Positions 8,071-16,705 of a DNA stretch of 64,000 nt are shown here, piece by piece (within the stretch, counting starts at the first letter, position 1; every line of letters starts with the position of its first letter). This DNA is from Bacteroidales bacterium 52_46. GTDB taxonomy: Bacteria; Bacteroidota; Bacteroidia; Bacteroidales; Muribaculaceae. Made by a program: the position numbers and the translations under genes. The notes under the pieces were generated by a model. It saw nothing but the letters and a program-made list of their open reading frames with translations. It was not told where the DNA came from and did no database searches. The stretch covers positions 1-64,000 of the forward strand of contig MNQK01000005.1 in assembly GCA_001915385.1 (NCBI GenBank), given 5' to 3'.

Positions 8071-9459
8071 ATGAAAAGAACAAAAATAATCGACCTCTTT
8101 AAAGCCGACATGCTCGGCAAGGAGGTCAGCGTCAAAGGATGGGTGCGCACACGCCGCGGCAACAAACACGTACAGTTTGTGGCCCTCAACGACGGTTCGA
8201 CTATCCGCAACATCCAGATTGTGTTCGATCTGACCAAATTTGACGAGGAGCAACTCAAAGCCGTATCGACCGGCTCGGCAATCCACGTCACCGGCATGCT
8301 CGTGGAGTCGATGGGCAAAGGCCAGACATGCGAGATACAGGCCAACATGCTTGAGATATACGGTGGCGCCGACCCCGACAAATATCCCTTGCAGAAGAAA
8401 GGGCATACCCTCGAGTTCCTGCGCGAGATAGCCCATCTGCGTCCCCGCACCAACACGTTCGGAGCAGTGCTGCGCATCCGTTCGGCACTTGCCTTCGCCA
8501 TACATAAATTCTTCCAGGAGAGAGGATTCTACTATCTCCACACTCCCCTCATCACAGCGAGTGACTGCGAGGGAGCAGGAGCTATGTTCCAGGTGACCAC
8601 CCTCAACCTCGAGAATCCCCCGCGCAACGAAGAGGGTAAGGTAGACTACACCCAGGATTTCTTCGGCAAGACCACAGCGCTTACCGTATCGGGCCAGCTC
8701 GAAGGCGAACTCGGTGCGACCGCGCTCGGCGCCATATACACTTTCGGCCCGACATTCCGCGCCGAAAACTCCAATACGCCCCGTCACCTCGCCGAGTTCT
8801 GGATGATAGAACCTGAAGTCGCCTTCTTCGACATCACCGACAATATGGAACTTGCCGAGGACTTCATCAAATACTGCATCGGCTACGCGCTCGACAACTG
8901 CCGCGACGACATCGAATTCCTCAACGAGATGTACGACAAGGAGCTTATCACACGTCTCGAAAGCGTGTTGAAAAGCGACTTCGTGCGCCTGAGCTACACC
9001 GACGGCGTAAAAATACTCGAGGAATCGGGCAAGAAATTTGAATTCCCAGTCTACTGGGGTGCCGACCTGCAGAGCGAGCACGAACGCTTCCTCGTCGAGG
9101 AGCACTTCAAACGCCCCGTAATCCTTACCGATTACCCCAAGGAAATCAAGGCATTCTACATGAAGCAGAACGAGGACGGAAAGACCGTACGCGCCATGGA
9201 CGTGCTGTTCCCCAAAATCGGCGAAATCATCGGCGGCTCCGAGCGTGAGGAAAACTACGACAAGCTCATGCAGCGCATCGAGGAACTCAACATACCGATG
9301 AAGGACATGTGGTGGTATCTCGACACACGCCGCTTCGGCACCGTGCCCCACTCGGGCTTCGGCCTCGGCTTCGAGCGCCTCGTACTGTTCGTGACCGGCA
9401 TGACCAACATCCGCGACGTCATCCCATTCCCGCGTACCCCCGGCAACGCCGAATTCTAA
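8071..9459 (+). CDS. asnS: asparaginyl-tRNA synthetase
   Basis: A class II aminoacyl-tRNA synthetase that charges tRNA-Asn. The N-terminal OB-fold anticodon-binding domain (~residues 1-110, 'VSVKGWVRTRRGNKHVQFV') precedes the catalytic domain, with motif 2 around 'FRAENSNTPRHLAEFWMIEPE' split here as 'FRAENSNTPRHLAEFW' and 'MIEPE', and motif 3 'GFGLGFERLVLFVTG' near the C-terminus. The ending 'RDVIPFPRTPGNAEF' is typical of AsnRS rather than AspRS. 462 aa is normal for the family (E. coli 466). It stands alone between the rluB gene and a large palindromic repeat. Confidence 0.96.
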   Translation: MKRTKIIDLFKADMLGKEVSVKGWVRTRRGNKHVQFVALNDGSTIRNIQIVFDLTKFDEEQLKAVSTGSAIHVTGMLVESMGKGQTCEIQANMLEIYGGADPDKYPLQKKGHTLEFLREIAHLRPRTNTFGAVLRIRSALAFAIHKFFQERGFYYLHTPLITASDCEGAGAMFQVTTLNLENPPRNEEGKVDYTQDFFGKTTALTVSGQLEGELGATALGAIYTFGPTFRAENSNTPRHLAEFWMIEPEVAFFDITDNMELAEDFIKYCIGYALDNCRDDIEFLNEMYDKELITRLESVLKSDFVRLSYTDGVKILEESGKKFEFPVYWGADLQSEHERFLVEEHFKRPVILTDYPKEIKAFYMKQNEDGKTVRAMDVLFPKIGEIIGGSEREENYDKLMQRIEELNIPMKDMWWYLDTRRFGTVPHSGFGLGFERLVLFVTGMTNIRDVIPFPRTPGNAEF

Positions 9460-9529
9460 CGACAATACCGACAACGTATCAACTTGCAGGGAGGCGATTT
9501 ATCGCTGCTCACTGCTGTTTACTTAGGGA

Positions 9530-9780
9530 GGACGTCCGTAGGACGCCGATTATGAGTAACCACGTACGCCGGAGCTTGCGGAGGCGTGCGTGGCAAGTAA
9601 TAAGATAGTGAGTGGCGTCCGGAGGACGCCGATTTACATCACTTCTTTTATAATAAAAAGCTGGTAACTAAGTAAATCGACGTCCTACGGACGCCACGGA
9701 CACATATCCATTATTCCCGCATGCCTCCGCTTCACTCCGGCATACGGGATTACGAATAATCAGCGTCCTGCGGACGCTCA
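9530..9780. repeat. ~250-bp palindromic element with GGCGTCC(N)GGACGCC hairpins
   Basis: Two arms of ~110 bases are inverted copies of each other (left 9530-9640, right 9670-9780). Each arm contains smaller hairpins: a GACGTCCGTAGGACGCC type palindrome at both ends and a CGCCGGAG...CGGAGGCG type stem in the middle. No protein is encoded. The flanks 9460-9529 and 9781-10004 hold nothing recognisable except the rpsU promoter. Confidence 0.75.
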
Positions 9781-10004
9781 GATGCTTAAGCAAACAGCAT
9801 TGAATCGCGGCCATACAAACTGACGGATACGTTCGTAGATTTTGAATAAAACAACCATTTATTATACCAATATTAAGCATTCATAGATTGGAGGTGGCAT
9901 ATATCGACAGATAAAAGCTGAATCACAACAACACCGACTTGCGGCGTCACGACACTCCGTAGCAAAAATATTTTCGCAATAATCAAAAAATCAGGCGAAA
10001 AAGT

Positions 10005-10035
10005 TTTGCCGTGTCGAAAACTATGCTTAATTTTG
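10005..10035 (+). promoter_or_regulatory. rpsU promoter
   Basis: TTTG at 10005-10008, a 19-base spacer and TAATTTTG at 10028-10035: a near-perfect Bacteroidetes housekeeping promoter 64 bases upstream of the rpsU start. Confidence 0.75.
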
Positions 10036-10098
10036 CCCCGCAAAACGCATAATAAATTGTAAATAAATCAAAATCAACAATAAAACCAAATCACTAAT

Positions 10099-10290
10099 AT
10101 GATTATCGTACAAGTAAAAGAAGGCGAAAACATCGAAAAAGCGCTCAAAAAATTCAAACGTAAATTTGAAAAAACAGGTATCGTAAAAGAACTCCGCAGC
10201 CGTCAGGCTTTTGAGAAACCCTCAGTAGCCAACCGTAAGAAAATGATGAAGGCTGTTTACGTGCAGAAGCTCCGCACCGTAGAGGAATAA
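10099..10290 (+). CDS. rpsU: 30S ribosomal protein S21
   Basis: A 63-residue, highly basic protein matching bS21: 'MIIVQVKEGENIEKALKKF' at the start and the conserved 'FKRKFEKTGIVKELR' helix. bS21 sits on the 30S platform near the anti-Shine-Dalgarno end of 16S rRNA. In many Bacteroidales rpsU is followed closely by xerC and hpf; here a 1,066-aa secreted-protein gene lies between. It has its own strong promoter and terminator, so it is monocistronic. Confidence 0.96.
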   Translation: MIIVQVKEGENIEKALKKFKRKFEKTGIVKELRSRQAFEKPSVANRKKMMKAVYVQKLRTVEE

Positions 10291-10349
10291 TTTCCCCTTC
10301 TTTACAATTACACAATACACGCAGCCGCAAGGCCGTGTGACAATCAAAT

Positions 10350-10392
10350 TTCACCATGACAGGCATTTCCACTTGTCATGGTGAAGTTTTTT
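10350..10392 (+). terminator. rpsU intrinsic terminator
   Basis: A perfect 12-bp stem (TTCACCATGACA at 10350-10361 with TGTCATGGTGAA at 10374-10385), a 12-base loop and a following T-run. The hairpin lies 60 bases after the rpsU stop. Confidence 0.9.
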
Positions 10393-10404
10393 ATAATAAT
10401 TCGT

Positions 10405-10412
10405 TATATTTG
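10405..10412 (+). promoter_or_regulatory. -7 box for the 1,066-aa secreted protein
   Basis: TATATTTG fits the TAnnTTTG consensus and lies just behind the rpsU terminator, ~57 bases upstream of the ATG at 10469. No clear -33 element is visible. Confidence 0.55.
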
Positions 10413-10468
10413 CATAAATTATACATATATCACGGATATTTTACATATTTACTCATAAACAATCACCA

Positions 10469-13400
10469 ATGAAGCAATTTATCACGATTCTTGCTTTGGG
10501 CATAGCCGCATCGGCCGCCGGTTCACCTTCCGGTCCCGCGCGCTCCGCTTCGCTCGAAAACCTGCGCATCAAGGGCATTCTGATGTATGACAACGACAAA
10601 AACGTAGAGAATTTCGGATTGTATGAATATACAGTCACCCCCGAAGTTACGCGCCGTCTGCTCACCCCTATCCGCGCCGTGTCGGCCAACGGAGGCAGCG
10701 TGGCAGTCGACAACAAGCTCTACACGTTCCAGTATGACATCCAGTACGGCTATGTCAACTCGGCACGCTACTACGTCTACGACCTTACCACAGGCGAGCA
10801 GCTCAGCTCCACATCGATGGGCTACGACGTCGCCACGGTCTACAGCCACGCCGCCGTATCAAGCGCCGTCGACCCCGTAAGCGGCACCGTCTACTCCTCG
10901 GGCTACGAATACAACGAAGCCGACAAGACACTGACAGTAAAACTCAAGACGTGGGACCTTGCCAACAACACCAAAGCCACTGTCGGCAGCATGCAGGCAC
11001 CCCTTATAGCCATGGCATTTGACAAGGACGGCCAGCTGTGGGGCATCACCGCAAGCTCATCAACCACTTCGACCGACGGCGGTTTCCTCATAAAAGTCGA
11101 CAAAGCCACGGGAGCCATGACCGTCGTCGGCGACACCGGCGTACGTCCGTACTACGACCAGTCGGCCGTAATCGACCCCGTCAGCGGCACATTTTACTGG
11201 CTCGCCAACACACAGGCAGAAGAGGCCAACCTCTATACCGTCGACCTCACTACGGCCAAAGCTACCCTCATCAGCGCCTTTCCCAACGGCGACGAGATAG
11301 TGGCCGCTACCATCGACCCGACAGAATATGACGACGCGGCTCCCTCGCCTGTCAGAAACCTCACCCTCACCCCGTCGGCTCCCTACAATGTCGAGATAGC
11401 ATTTGACATGCCGTCGACAAGCTATGACGGCTCGGCGCTGACAGGCAGCCTGACATGGACAGCCGTGATAAAAGGCACGACGACCGTCACCCGCACAGGT
11501 GTTGCCGAAGCGGGCGTCCACGTAGCGGATACAGTGGCGCTTGACGCATCGCAGCCTGCCACCATCATCATTACTGTGGCCAAGGACGGCGCAAGCGGTC
11601 CGGAAGCCGAAGCATCAACCTATATCGGCTATGACAAAATGAACGCCGTGACCGACCTTACCCTCAAATATGCCGACGGCACCAACACCCTGACATGGAC
11701 AGCGCCGGAGACCGGACATTACAACGGGTTGAAATCGGCCGACGGTTTCCGCTACATCATCAAGCGCATGCCCGAAGGCGTCACCGTAGCCGAAGCCCAC
11801 GCAGCAACCACGTTTACCGAGGCTGTCACCGACGACAATCTCCGCAGCACCTATTACACGGTCGCTACCGTCAACGGCGATGTGACAGGCGACGAGGCCT
11901 CCTCCAACACCGTCATCACCGGCTCGGCCATCACTCCTCCATATTCACAGGATTTCGACCTCACCAACTCTCTCGACCTCTACACCACAGTCGACGCCAA
12001 CAAGGACAACAATACCTGGTACTACTCAGTAAAAACAGTAAAATACCGCCAGTCTACAACAAAAGCCGACGACTACCTTTTCACTCCGGCATTCAGCCTC
12101 AAGGCCGGTTATAGCTATGAGCTCAAATTCGACGGCTACGGCACCAATACCCGTTATACCAACATTCTCGACGTGGTCATCGCATCAGCTCCCGAGGCCG
12201 AAAGCGCCGTATCGCTCATTGACGAGCCTTTATCATACAGCAACGACAGCCGCTCAGTCATCACCAAGACCGTAACCGTCACCCCAAAGGCCGACGGCAA
12301 ATATTATATCGGCTTCCATCTCACAAGCGCCAAATCGCAGGGCACATTCACCATCGACAACGTAAGCCTTTCGGCCGGAAAGTCGACTGCCGTACCCGCT
12401 GTCCCCGACGGTTTTGACGTCATGGCCGGAGCCAAAGGCGAACTTAAAGCCTACATCAGCGTCACCGCTCCGTTGGCCACCGCCGCAGGCACAGCCACCA
12501 ATCCCCCGCTGCAGCTCACACTGCTCAGAGGCGAGACAGTCATAAGCACCGCCGCCATGAACCCCGGCGAAACCAAGGACATAGTTGACGACAGCATGAC
12601 CGAATCGGGCATCTATACCTATACCGCCAAATTCTCCAACGCCGAGGGCGACGGCGAAGCCGCCGAAGTGAAGGTATTCATCGGCACAGACTCCCCCGCC
12701 GCACCGACCGATGTCGTGCTCACCGACAACAACGACGGAACAGCACTCGTCGGCTGGAGCCTTCCCGCCCGTGGCGTCAACGACGGATATGTCGACACCG
12801 ATAAAGTCATCTGCACCATACTCGCCGCCACCGGCAATACAGTGCTCAAGACAGGCATCACAGGCACATCAGCCACCGTTGCGATACCCTCGGACGGCGC
12901 ACAGGCATTCTACTCCGTCAAGGTAGCCGCAGCCTACGCCGACAATGCCACCGCTCCCGCCACCGCCTCCAACGAAATCCTCTCGGGCGCACCCTACGGA
13001 TTGCCATACGCCGAATCGTGGGCCGACGCCACCGCCTCCACCACCCCCTGGACCAAAGAGGTCGTATCGGGCAAAAGCTACGATACATCGTGGAACGCAC
13101 GCGCCGACAACACCCAGGACAATGACGGCGGAGCAGCCGATATGACTGCATACAGTGCCGCATCAAGCCGCTGGGCCGGACCGAAAATCGACATCTCTAC
13201 GGCTGCCGAACCCATTGCAAGCGCCTACGTCTACCTCCCCGACGGCAACACCCGTCTGACTCTCCAGATCCAGAAAGACAACGGCGAATGGACTGACCTC
13301 GCAACCGTTGACGACGCAGCCGACGATTGGGTACCCGTCACTGCACCGCTCACAGCCTATAAGAGCAAGAACGTGCGTCTCGGACTGCTCGGCGAATGCA

Positions 13401-13669
13401 TGGGCGGCATGCACTTCATCTACGTCGACAACCTCACGGTCAAGGACAAGCAGAGCGGCGTTGACAGCATCACCGACGGCAACGATATCGAAATCGCAGC
13501 CCTCGACGGCACCATCACCGTCATTGCCGGCCAACAGCTCCCGATAGCCGTCTACACCCCCGACGGACGCTGCATCCAAAGCCTCACAGCCCAATCAGCC
13601 CAGTTCCGTCTCAACGCAGGCATCTACATAGTCAAAGCAGGCACCCGCACCGCCAAAGTGACTCTCTGA
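10469..13669 (+). CDS. large secreted multidomain protein (propeller-like, FN3-like and adhesin-like modules)
   Basis: A 1,066-residue protein with an N-terminal signal peptide ('FITILALGIAASAAG'). Residues ~60-290 carry repeated 'DPVSGTVY/DPVSGTFYW' motifs typical of beta-propeller-like domains. Two fibronectin III-like stretches (~293-480 and ~640-840) alternate with two jelly-roll adhesin-type modules, each starting 'PPYSQDFD' (~485) or 'LPYAESWADA' (~845), as in the cleaved-adhesin/choice-of-anchor families. The last ~75 residues ('VYTPDGRCIQSL' ... 'GIYIVKAG') resemble a Type IX secretion sorting domain. It is probably cell-surface exposed; ligand unknown. It is inserted between rpsU and xerC, which are usually neighbours. 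Confidence 0.75.
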   Translation: MKQFITILALGIAASAAGSPSGPARSASLENLRIKGILMYDNDKNVENFGLYEYTVTPEVTRRLLTPIRAVSANGGSVAVDNKLYTFQYDIQYGYVNSARYYVYDLTTGEQLSSTSMGYDVATVYSHAAVSSAVDPVSGTVYSSGYEYNEADKTLTVKLKTWDLANNTKATVGSMQAPLIAMAFDKDGQLWGITASSSTTSTDGGFLIKVDKATGAMTVVGDTGVRPYYDQSAVIDPVSGTFYWLANTQAEEANLYTVDLTTAKATLISAFPNGDEIVAATIDPTEYDDAAPSPVRNLTLTPSAPYNVEIAFDMPSTSYDGSALTGSLTWTAVIKGTTTVTRTGVAEAGVHVADTVALDASQPATIIITVAKDGASGPEAEASTYIGYDKMNAVTDLTLKYADGTNTLTWTAPETGHYNGLKSADGFRYIIKRMPEGVTVAEAHAATTFTEAVTDDNLRSTYYTVATVNGDVTGDEASSNTVITGSAITPPYSQDFDLTNSLDLYTTVDANKDNNTWYYSVKTVKYRQSTTKADDYLFTPAFSLKAGYSYELKFDGYGTNTRYTNILDVVIASAPEAESAVSLIDEPLSYSNDSRSVITKTVTVTPKADGKYYIGFHLTSAKSQGTFTIDNVSLSAGKSTAVPAVPDGFDVMAGAKGELKAYISVTAPLATAAGTATNPPLQLTLLRGETVISTAAMNPGETKDIVDDSMTESGIYTYTAKFSNAEGDGEAAEVKVFIGTDSPAAPTDVVLTDNNDGTALVGWSLPARGVNDGYVDTDKVICTILAATGNTVLKTGITGTSATVAIPSDGAQAFYSVKVAAAYADNATAPATASNEILSGAPYGLPYAESWADATASTTPWTKEVVSGKSYDTSWNARADNTQDNDGGAADMTAYSAASSRWAGPKIDISTAAEPIASAYVYLPDGNTRLTLQIQKDNGEWTDLATVDDAADDWVPVTAPLTAYKSKNVRLGLLGECMGGMHFIYVDNLTVKDKQSGVDSITDGNDIEIAALDGTITVIAGQQLPIAVYTPDGRCIQSLTAQSAQFRLNAGIYIVKAGTRTAKVTL

Positions 13670-13710
13670 CGCCGGAACAATGCGTTGCGACACTGATTGT
13701 GACAACAGCA

Positions 13711-13763
13711 TGATGTAGGGCTGCTCCCCGGAGCCGCCGATAGTTGATTATCAGCTATCGGCG
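13711..13763. repeat. half copy of the GTAGGGCTGC palindromic element
   Basis: GTAGGGCTGCTCCCCGG is followed by a hairpin CCGCCGATAG/CTATCGGCGG. The first part matches both arms of the full element at 15544-15632. It abuts the CCGCGG-family element directly. Confidence 0.6.
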
Positions 13764-13895
13764 GAGGGTGTTGCAGAACTAAACTTTCCGCGGTTGAAAA
13801 CCGCGGCCACTACACAAAGACCACTGATAATCAACTACGTAGTAGCCGCGGTTTTCAACCGCGGAAAGTTAAAGCCGAGTTTTGCAACATCCTCC
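13763..13895. repeat. CCGCGG palindromic element, copy 1
   Basis: Nested inverted repeats: outer GGAGGGTGTTGCA (13763-13775) against TGCAACATCCTCC (13883-13895), inner AACTTTCCGCGG...CCGCGGAAAGTT (13782-13870), each arm containing CCGCGGTTGAAAACCGCGG and ending in GTAGTAGCC/GGCCACTAC at the centre. Related copies are at 19316, 27669, 33098, 62255 and 62837. No gene lies in 13670-14043. Confidence 0.85.
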
Positions 13896-14043
13896 CTACA
13901 AAATATAACGTTAAGATTACTTTGCGACGCTGCCCTCTGATTCCATCCGATTTTTCCGCATGGTGATATTTTTCGGATGGAATATTTGGAAAATAGAAAA
14001 TAATGGTCTATATTCGTATAGTTTCAATCGTGCGGAAGCCGTT

Positions 14044-14982
14044 ATGGCCAGGCAGCAGAAATTGAAATCGGACGATAATATGCTGATAGATCGTTATCTG
14101 ACATATCTACGGTGTGAACTGAATTATTCGGTTCACACCGTTTCGGCTTATTCACGCGACATACGCCGGTTCGCCGATTTCTGCTGCCACGGCAACTCTG
14201 ACAGTTTCGACCCGCTGACAGTATCCAACAGCGACGTAAGGGCATGGATAGCATCACTCTCGCAGCAAGGCGACTCGCGGCGTACGCTTCGTCGTAAAGT
14301 GCAGTCGCTGAGGTCGTTTTACCGCTATCTGATGCTTACGGGAGCCACCGGCCGCAATCCCGCCACCGACATAACGATAGCGCGGCCCGCCTCGACACTG
14401 CCGACATTCATACGCACCGAGGAAATCAACAGTCTGCTCGACACCCCCTACGATACCGCCGACCTCATCGAAAGCCGCAACCGGCTCATCCTCACCCTGC
14501 TCTACACGACAGGCATGCGCCGCTCGGAGCTTATCGGCCTTCTCGACCGCAATATCGACACCGCGCGCTGCGAACTAAAAGTGCTTGGCAAACGTAATAA
14601 GGAAAGAGTCATTCCTTTTGGGGATGAACTGAGGACTATGATCGAGCATTACCGCACACTACGCGAGGAGGCAGGCATTGCCGGAGCCCCTTGTTTTCTG
14701 ACACGCCGCCACGGCGAGCCGCTATATCCGCGGCTTGTCAACACCGTTGTCAGCGACAGTCTTGACCCGCAGCAGATACACGCGGTCAAGAGGTCGCCAC
14801 ACGTGTTGCGCCACACTTTTGCCACCGACATGCTCAACAACGGCGCCGACCTCAACGCCGTGCAGCAGCTGCTCGGGCACTCCTCACTGGCTACTACACA
14901 GATATACACACATATATCGTACCGTGAATTAAAACAAAATTATCAACTTGCGCATCCGCGCGCACAAAAAAAAGGAGGATAA
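14044..14982 (+). CDS. xerC: tyrosine recombinase, XerC type
   Basis: A 312-residue site-specific recombinase of the XerC/XerD family, which resolves chromosome dimers at dif. An N-terminal SAM-like DNA-binding domain (~residues 12-105) precedes the catalytic domain with 'TTGMRRSEL' (first Arg), 'HVLRHTFATDML' (HxxR), 'LGHSSLATTQIYTH' (His and nucleophilic Tyr). ATG 14044 gives 312 aa; ATG 14080 ('MLIDRYLTYL') gives 300 aa, closer to E. coli XerC (298), so the start is uncertain; the in-frame ATG at 13960 is too far upstream. Immediate linkage to hpf is the usual Bacteroidales arrangement and argues for the housekeeping enzyme rather than an integrase of a mobile element. Confidence 0.9.
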   Translation: MARQQKLKSDDNMLIDRYLTYLRCELNYSVHTVSAYSRDIRRFADFCCHGNSDSFDPLTVSNSDVRAWIASLSQQGDSRRTLRRKVQSLRSFYRYLMLTGATGRNPATDITIARPASTLPTFIRTEEINSLLDTPYDTADLIESRNRLILTLLYTTGMRRSELIGLLDRNIDTARCELKVLGKRNKERVIPFGDELRTMIEHYRTLREEAGIAGAPCFLTRRHGEPLYPRLVNTVVSDSLDPQQIHAVKRSPHVLRHTFATDMLNNGADLNAVQQLLGHSSLATTQIYTHISYRELKQNYQLAHPRAQKKGG

Positions 14983-14983
14983 T

Positions 14984-15274
14984 ATGGAAGTTCGTATTCA
15001 AGCAATCCATTTTGACATCGCCGACCGTCTGACAGCTTTTATCAACAAGAAAGCGGAAAAACTGGCCCGTCGCAACGAAGCTATTACCGCCGTCGACGTC
15101 ACCCTTAAGGTAGTAAAGCCCGAATCGGCCATGAACAAGGAAGTAATAATAAAAATAACAGAGCCCCAGCAGCCCGAAATCGTAGCAACCAAAACAGCCG
15201 ACACCTTCGAAGAAGCCGTCGACAACGCCATGGAAGCCCTCGACCGCCAGCTCGCCAAACGCAAAGACAAATAA
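14984..15274 (+). CDS. hpf: ribosome hibernation promoting factor / sigma-54 modulation protein
   Basis: A 97-residue short-form HPF/RaiA-type protein that binds the 30S decoding region and inactivates ribosomes in stationary phase. The start 'MEVRIQAIHFDIADRLTAF' and 'INKKAEKLARR' are family signatures. The start is fixed by AAAGGAGG six bases upstream, which lies inside the last codons of xerC; xerC ends one base before this ATG, so the two are cotranscribed. The usual downstream tRNA-tuf block of Bacteroidales is not present here. Confidence 0.92.
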   Translation: MEVRIQAIHFDIADRLTAFINKKAEKLARRNEAITAVDVTLKVVKPESAMNKEVIIKITEPQQPEIVATKTADTFEEAVDNAMEALDRQLAKRKDK

Positions 15275-15310
15275 ACCCGTATAAATTTAAATTTTAACAA
15301 AAGTACAAAA

Positions 15311-15366
15311 GCCCCCGCAGGAGCACAAAACATCAGATTTTGTCCCACCCTGCCGGGGCCTTTGTG
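15311..15366 (+). terminator. probable xerC-hpf terminator
   Basis: GCCCCCGCAGG (15311-15321) pairs with CCTGCCGGGGC (15349-15359) with one mismatch, followed by a T-rich stretch, 36 bases after the hpf stop. Confidence 0.6.
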
Positions 15367-15448
15367 CTTTTGTTTAATTCATAGCCTCGCAAAGTGAGGT
15401 AAGGGTATATACAAATCTACAATCAATAATTAAAATTCGCATTTACTT

Positions 15449-15515
15449 GTAGGCAGGTGTTGCAAACCTCAAAACATACGAACAAAATTGTAGGCAGGGC
15501 GCTGCAAAACATCCA
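15449..15515. repeat. short direct repeat TGTAGGCAGG...TTGCAAA
   Basis: Two similar segments (TGTAGGCAGGTGTTGCAAA and TGTAGGCAGGGCGCTGCAAA) lie ~40 bases apart in the gene-free stretch 15275-15773. The remainder of this stretch is made of the two palindromic elements listed next. Confidence 0.45.
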
Positions 15516-15543
15516 ATATACAGCAAATATGACACGCCATCTC

Positions 15544-15632
15544 GTAGGGCTGCACCCCGGTGCAGCCGCCAGGTAGCTGATAACCAACTTTCGCCACCGG
15601 CTGCTCCGGGGAGCAGCCCTACATCATGCAGC
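15544..15632. repeat. GTAGGGCTGC palindromic element, full copy
   Basis: Left arm GTAGGGCTGCACCCCGG... and right arm ...CCGGGGAGCAGCCCTAC form a ~25-bp inverted repeat around a ~40-base centre; each arm is itself a small hairpin (GCTGC..GCAGC). A half copy lies at 13711-13763. The organisation is REPIN-like but the sequence differs from the RAYT-linked family. Confidence 0.7.
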
Positions 15633-15676
15633 CGATAGCATCAGTTTTGCGCGTGTTTACTCAAGCTGAGCAGAGA

Positions 15677-15753
15677 GGGGCGGGGGCGTCTCGTCCCCGT
15701 GGTATTATTCTTCATTTCAAGAAGTTACCACGGGAACGAGACGTCCCCGCCCC
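15677..15753. repeat. REPIN of the GGGGGCGTCTCGCCCCC family, copy a (diverged)
   Basis: Two inverted REP arms with the family centre GTGGTATTATTC...GTTACCAC. Both arms carry TCGT where the other copies have TCGC, so the arms changed together. The RAYT gene that likely mobilises this family is at 38786. Confidence 0.75.
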
Positions 15754-15773
15754 ACTGTCGGCTTGCACTGATG

Positions 15774-16685
15774 TCAGAAGCCGATGGTTATGCCTGTCGA
15801 GATGGTTTGGAACTTCGGGGAGCCGGTTTCGGATTTGAAAAGGTCGTAAGGGGAGTATTTGAAGTAGAGACCTATTGCGGGCGCCACCTGCACGCCGAGC
15901 ATCACATCGACGCTGAATTTGCGCTGCCCTATGCGGTCGTAGTTCTCCTTGACCTTGCTGCCGTCGGCAAGTTCATATTGCGTGAGCATCGAGGCATGCG
16001 AGTTCCAGTTGAGTATCGCCGCGAGTTTGAACCCGAGGTGCGAGTTGCCCAATGCCTTGACAGGGGAATAATAGGTATACGAAATCGGGAATGTGAGCGA
16101 AAACACCTTGATACGCGAGAATTTGCCTTCAGTATCTTCCGGATAACCTGTGATTACCGTGGTCCCGTCGACAAGGTCAAAACGGTTCTCGCCCGTCATG
16201 CGGTAATTGCGCCAGTTGATACCCATGCCCACCTGCACTACATTACGGTGGGCCGGTCCGAAGCGGTGGGCGTAGAAAAGGAGGTTGTCGATACCGATTT
16301 CAAACGATTTGCCCATCTGAGTGTTCATCGCGGCCGGAGCGTCGACGGCGCCCGTGAATCCGAAATGAAGCCCCTGGACGGCACCGATCATATCATTGCA
16401 CCGATTGACTTTCAGGCCCAGCGGCATTGCGAAACTCTGGCGCGATTTGATTACGGAATTGGCCTCGTAAGGCAGACTGCAGGAGGTCTGGAAAGTACTG
16501 TCATTCTCTATTCCCTTGACGTCGATGCTGACGCCGCCGGGATTTTCGGTGATTACCACGCAGTTGGCGTTTTTCACGCACAGCACGGTATCGACCGGCT
16601 GGGTAGTGTCGTCATTGTAAGCCGTTGTTGCGGATACGGCGGTCGATAGGAAGGCGATTGATGCCGCAAGTATATAATTTTTCAT
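15774..16685 (-). CDS. outer-membrane beta-barrel-like protein (paralogue of the upstream gene)
   Basis: A 303-residue protein with a signal peptide ('ILAASIAFLSTAVSA') and alternating short strands ending in 'TISTGITIGF', a typical C-terminal Phe beta-strand of Bacteroidetes outer-membrane barrels. It is homologous to the gene at 16706: both begin the mature part with 'DTVLCVKNANCVVITENPG'/'NDAHTVVVTKSPT' type sequence and end with 'GLYFKYSPYDLFKS...' or 'GLYCRYSPVAMFKS...'. Substrate unknown. It is the last gene of the sigma-factor operon, 20 bases after its paralogue. Confidence 0.65.
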   Translation of the reverse strand: MKNYILAASIAFLSTAVSATTAYNDDTTQPVDTVLCVKNANCVVITENPGGVSIDVKGIENDSTFQTSCSLPYEANSVIKSRQSFAMPLGLKVNRCNDMIGAVQGLHFGFTGAVDAPAAMNTQMGKSFEIGIDNLLFYAHRFGPAHRNVVQVGMGINWRNYRMTGENRFDLVDGTTVITGYPEDTEGKFSRIKVFSLTFPISYTYYSPVKALGNSHLGFKLAAILNWNSHASMLTQYELADGSKVKENYDRIGQRKFSVDVMLGVQVAPAIGLYFKYSPYDLFKSETGSPKFQTISTGITIGF

Positions 16686-16705
16686 AACGTGTCGGGATAT
16701 TTTGA

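Noticed and set aside
8053..9474. Long antisense frame over asnS (minus strand, 473 codons)
   Set aside because: It is the mirror of a certain gene in GC-rich DNA, has no family resemblance and an odd composition rich in Val, Gly and Glu.
13960..14043. N-terminal extension of XerC
   Set aside because: The extra residues do not resemble the family, and ATG 14044 or 14080 gives the normal length.
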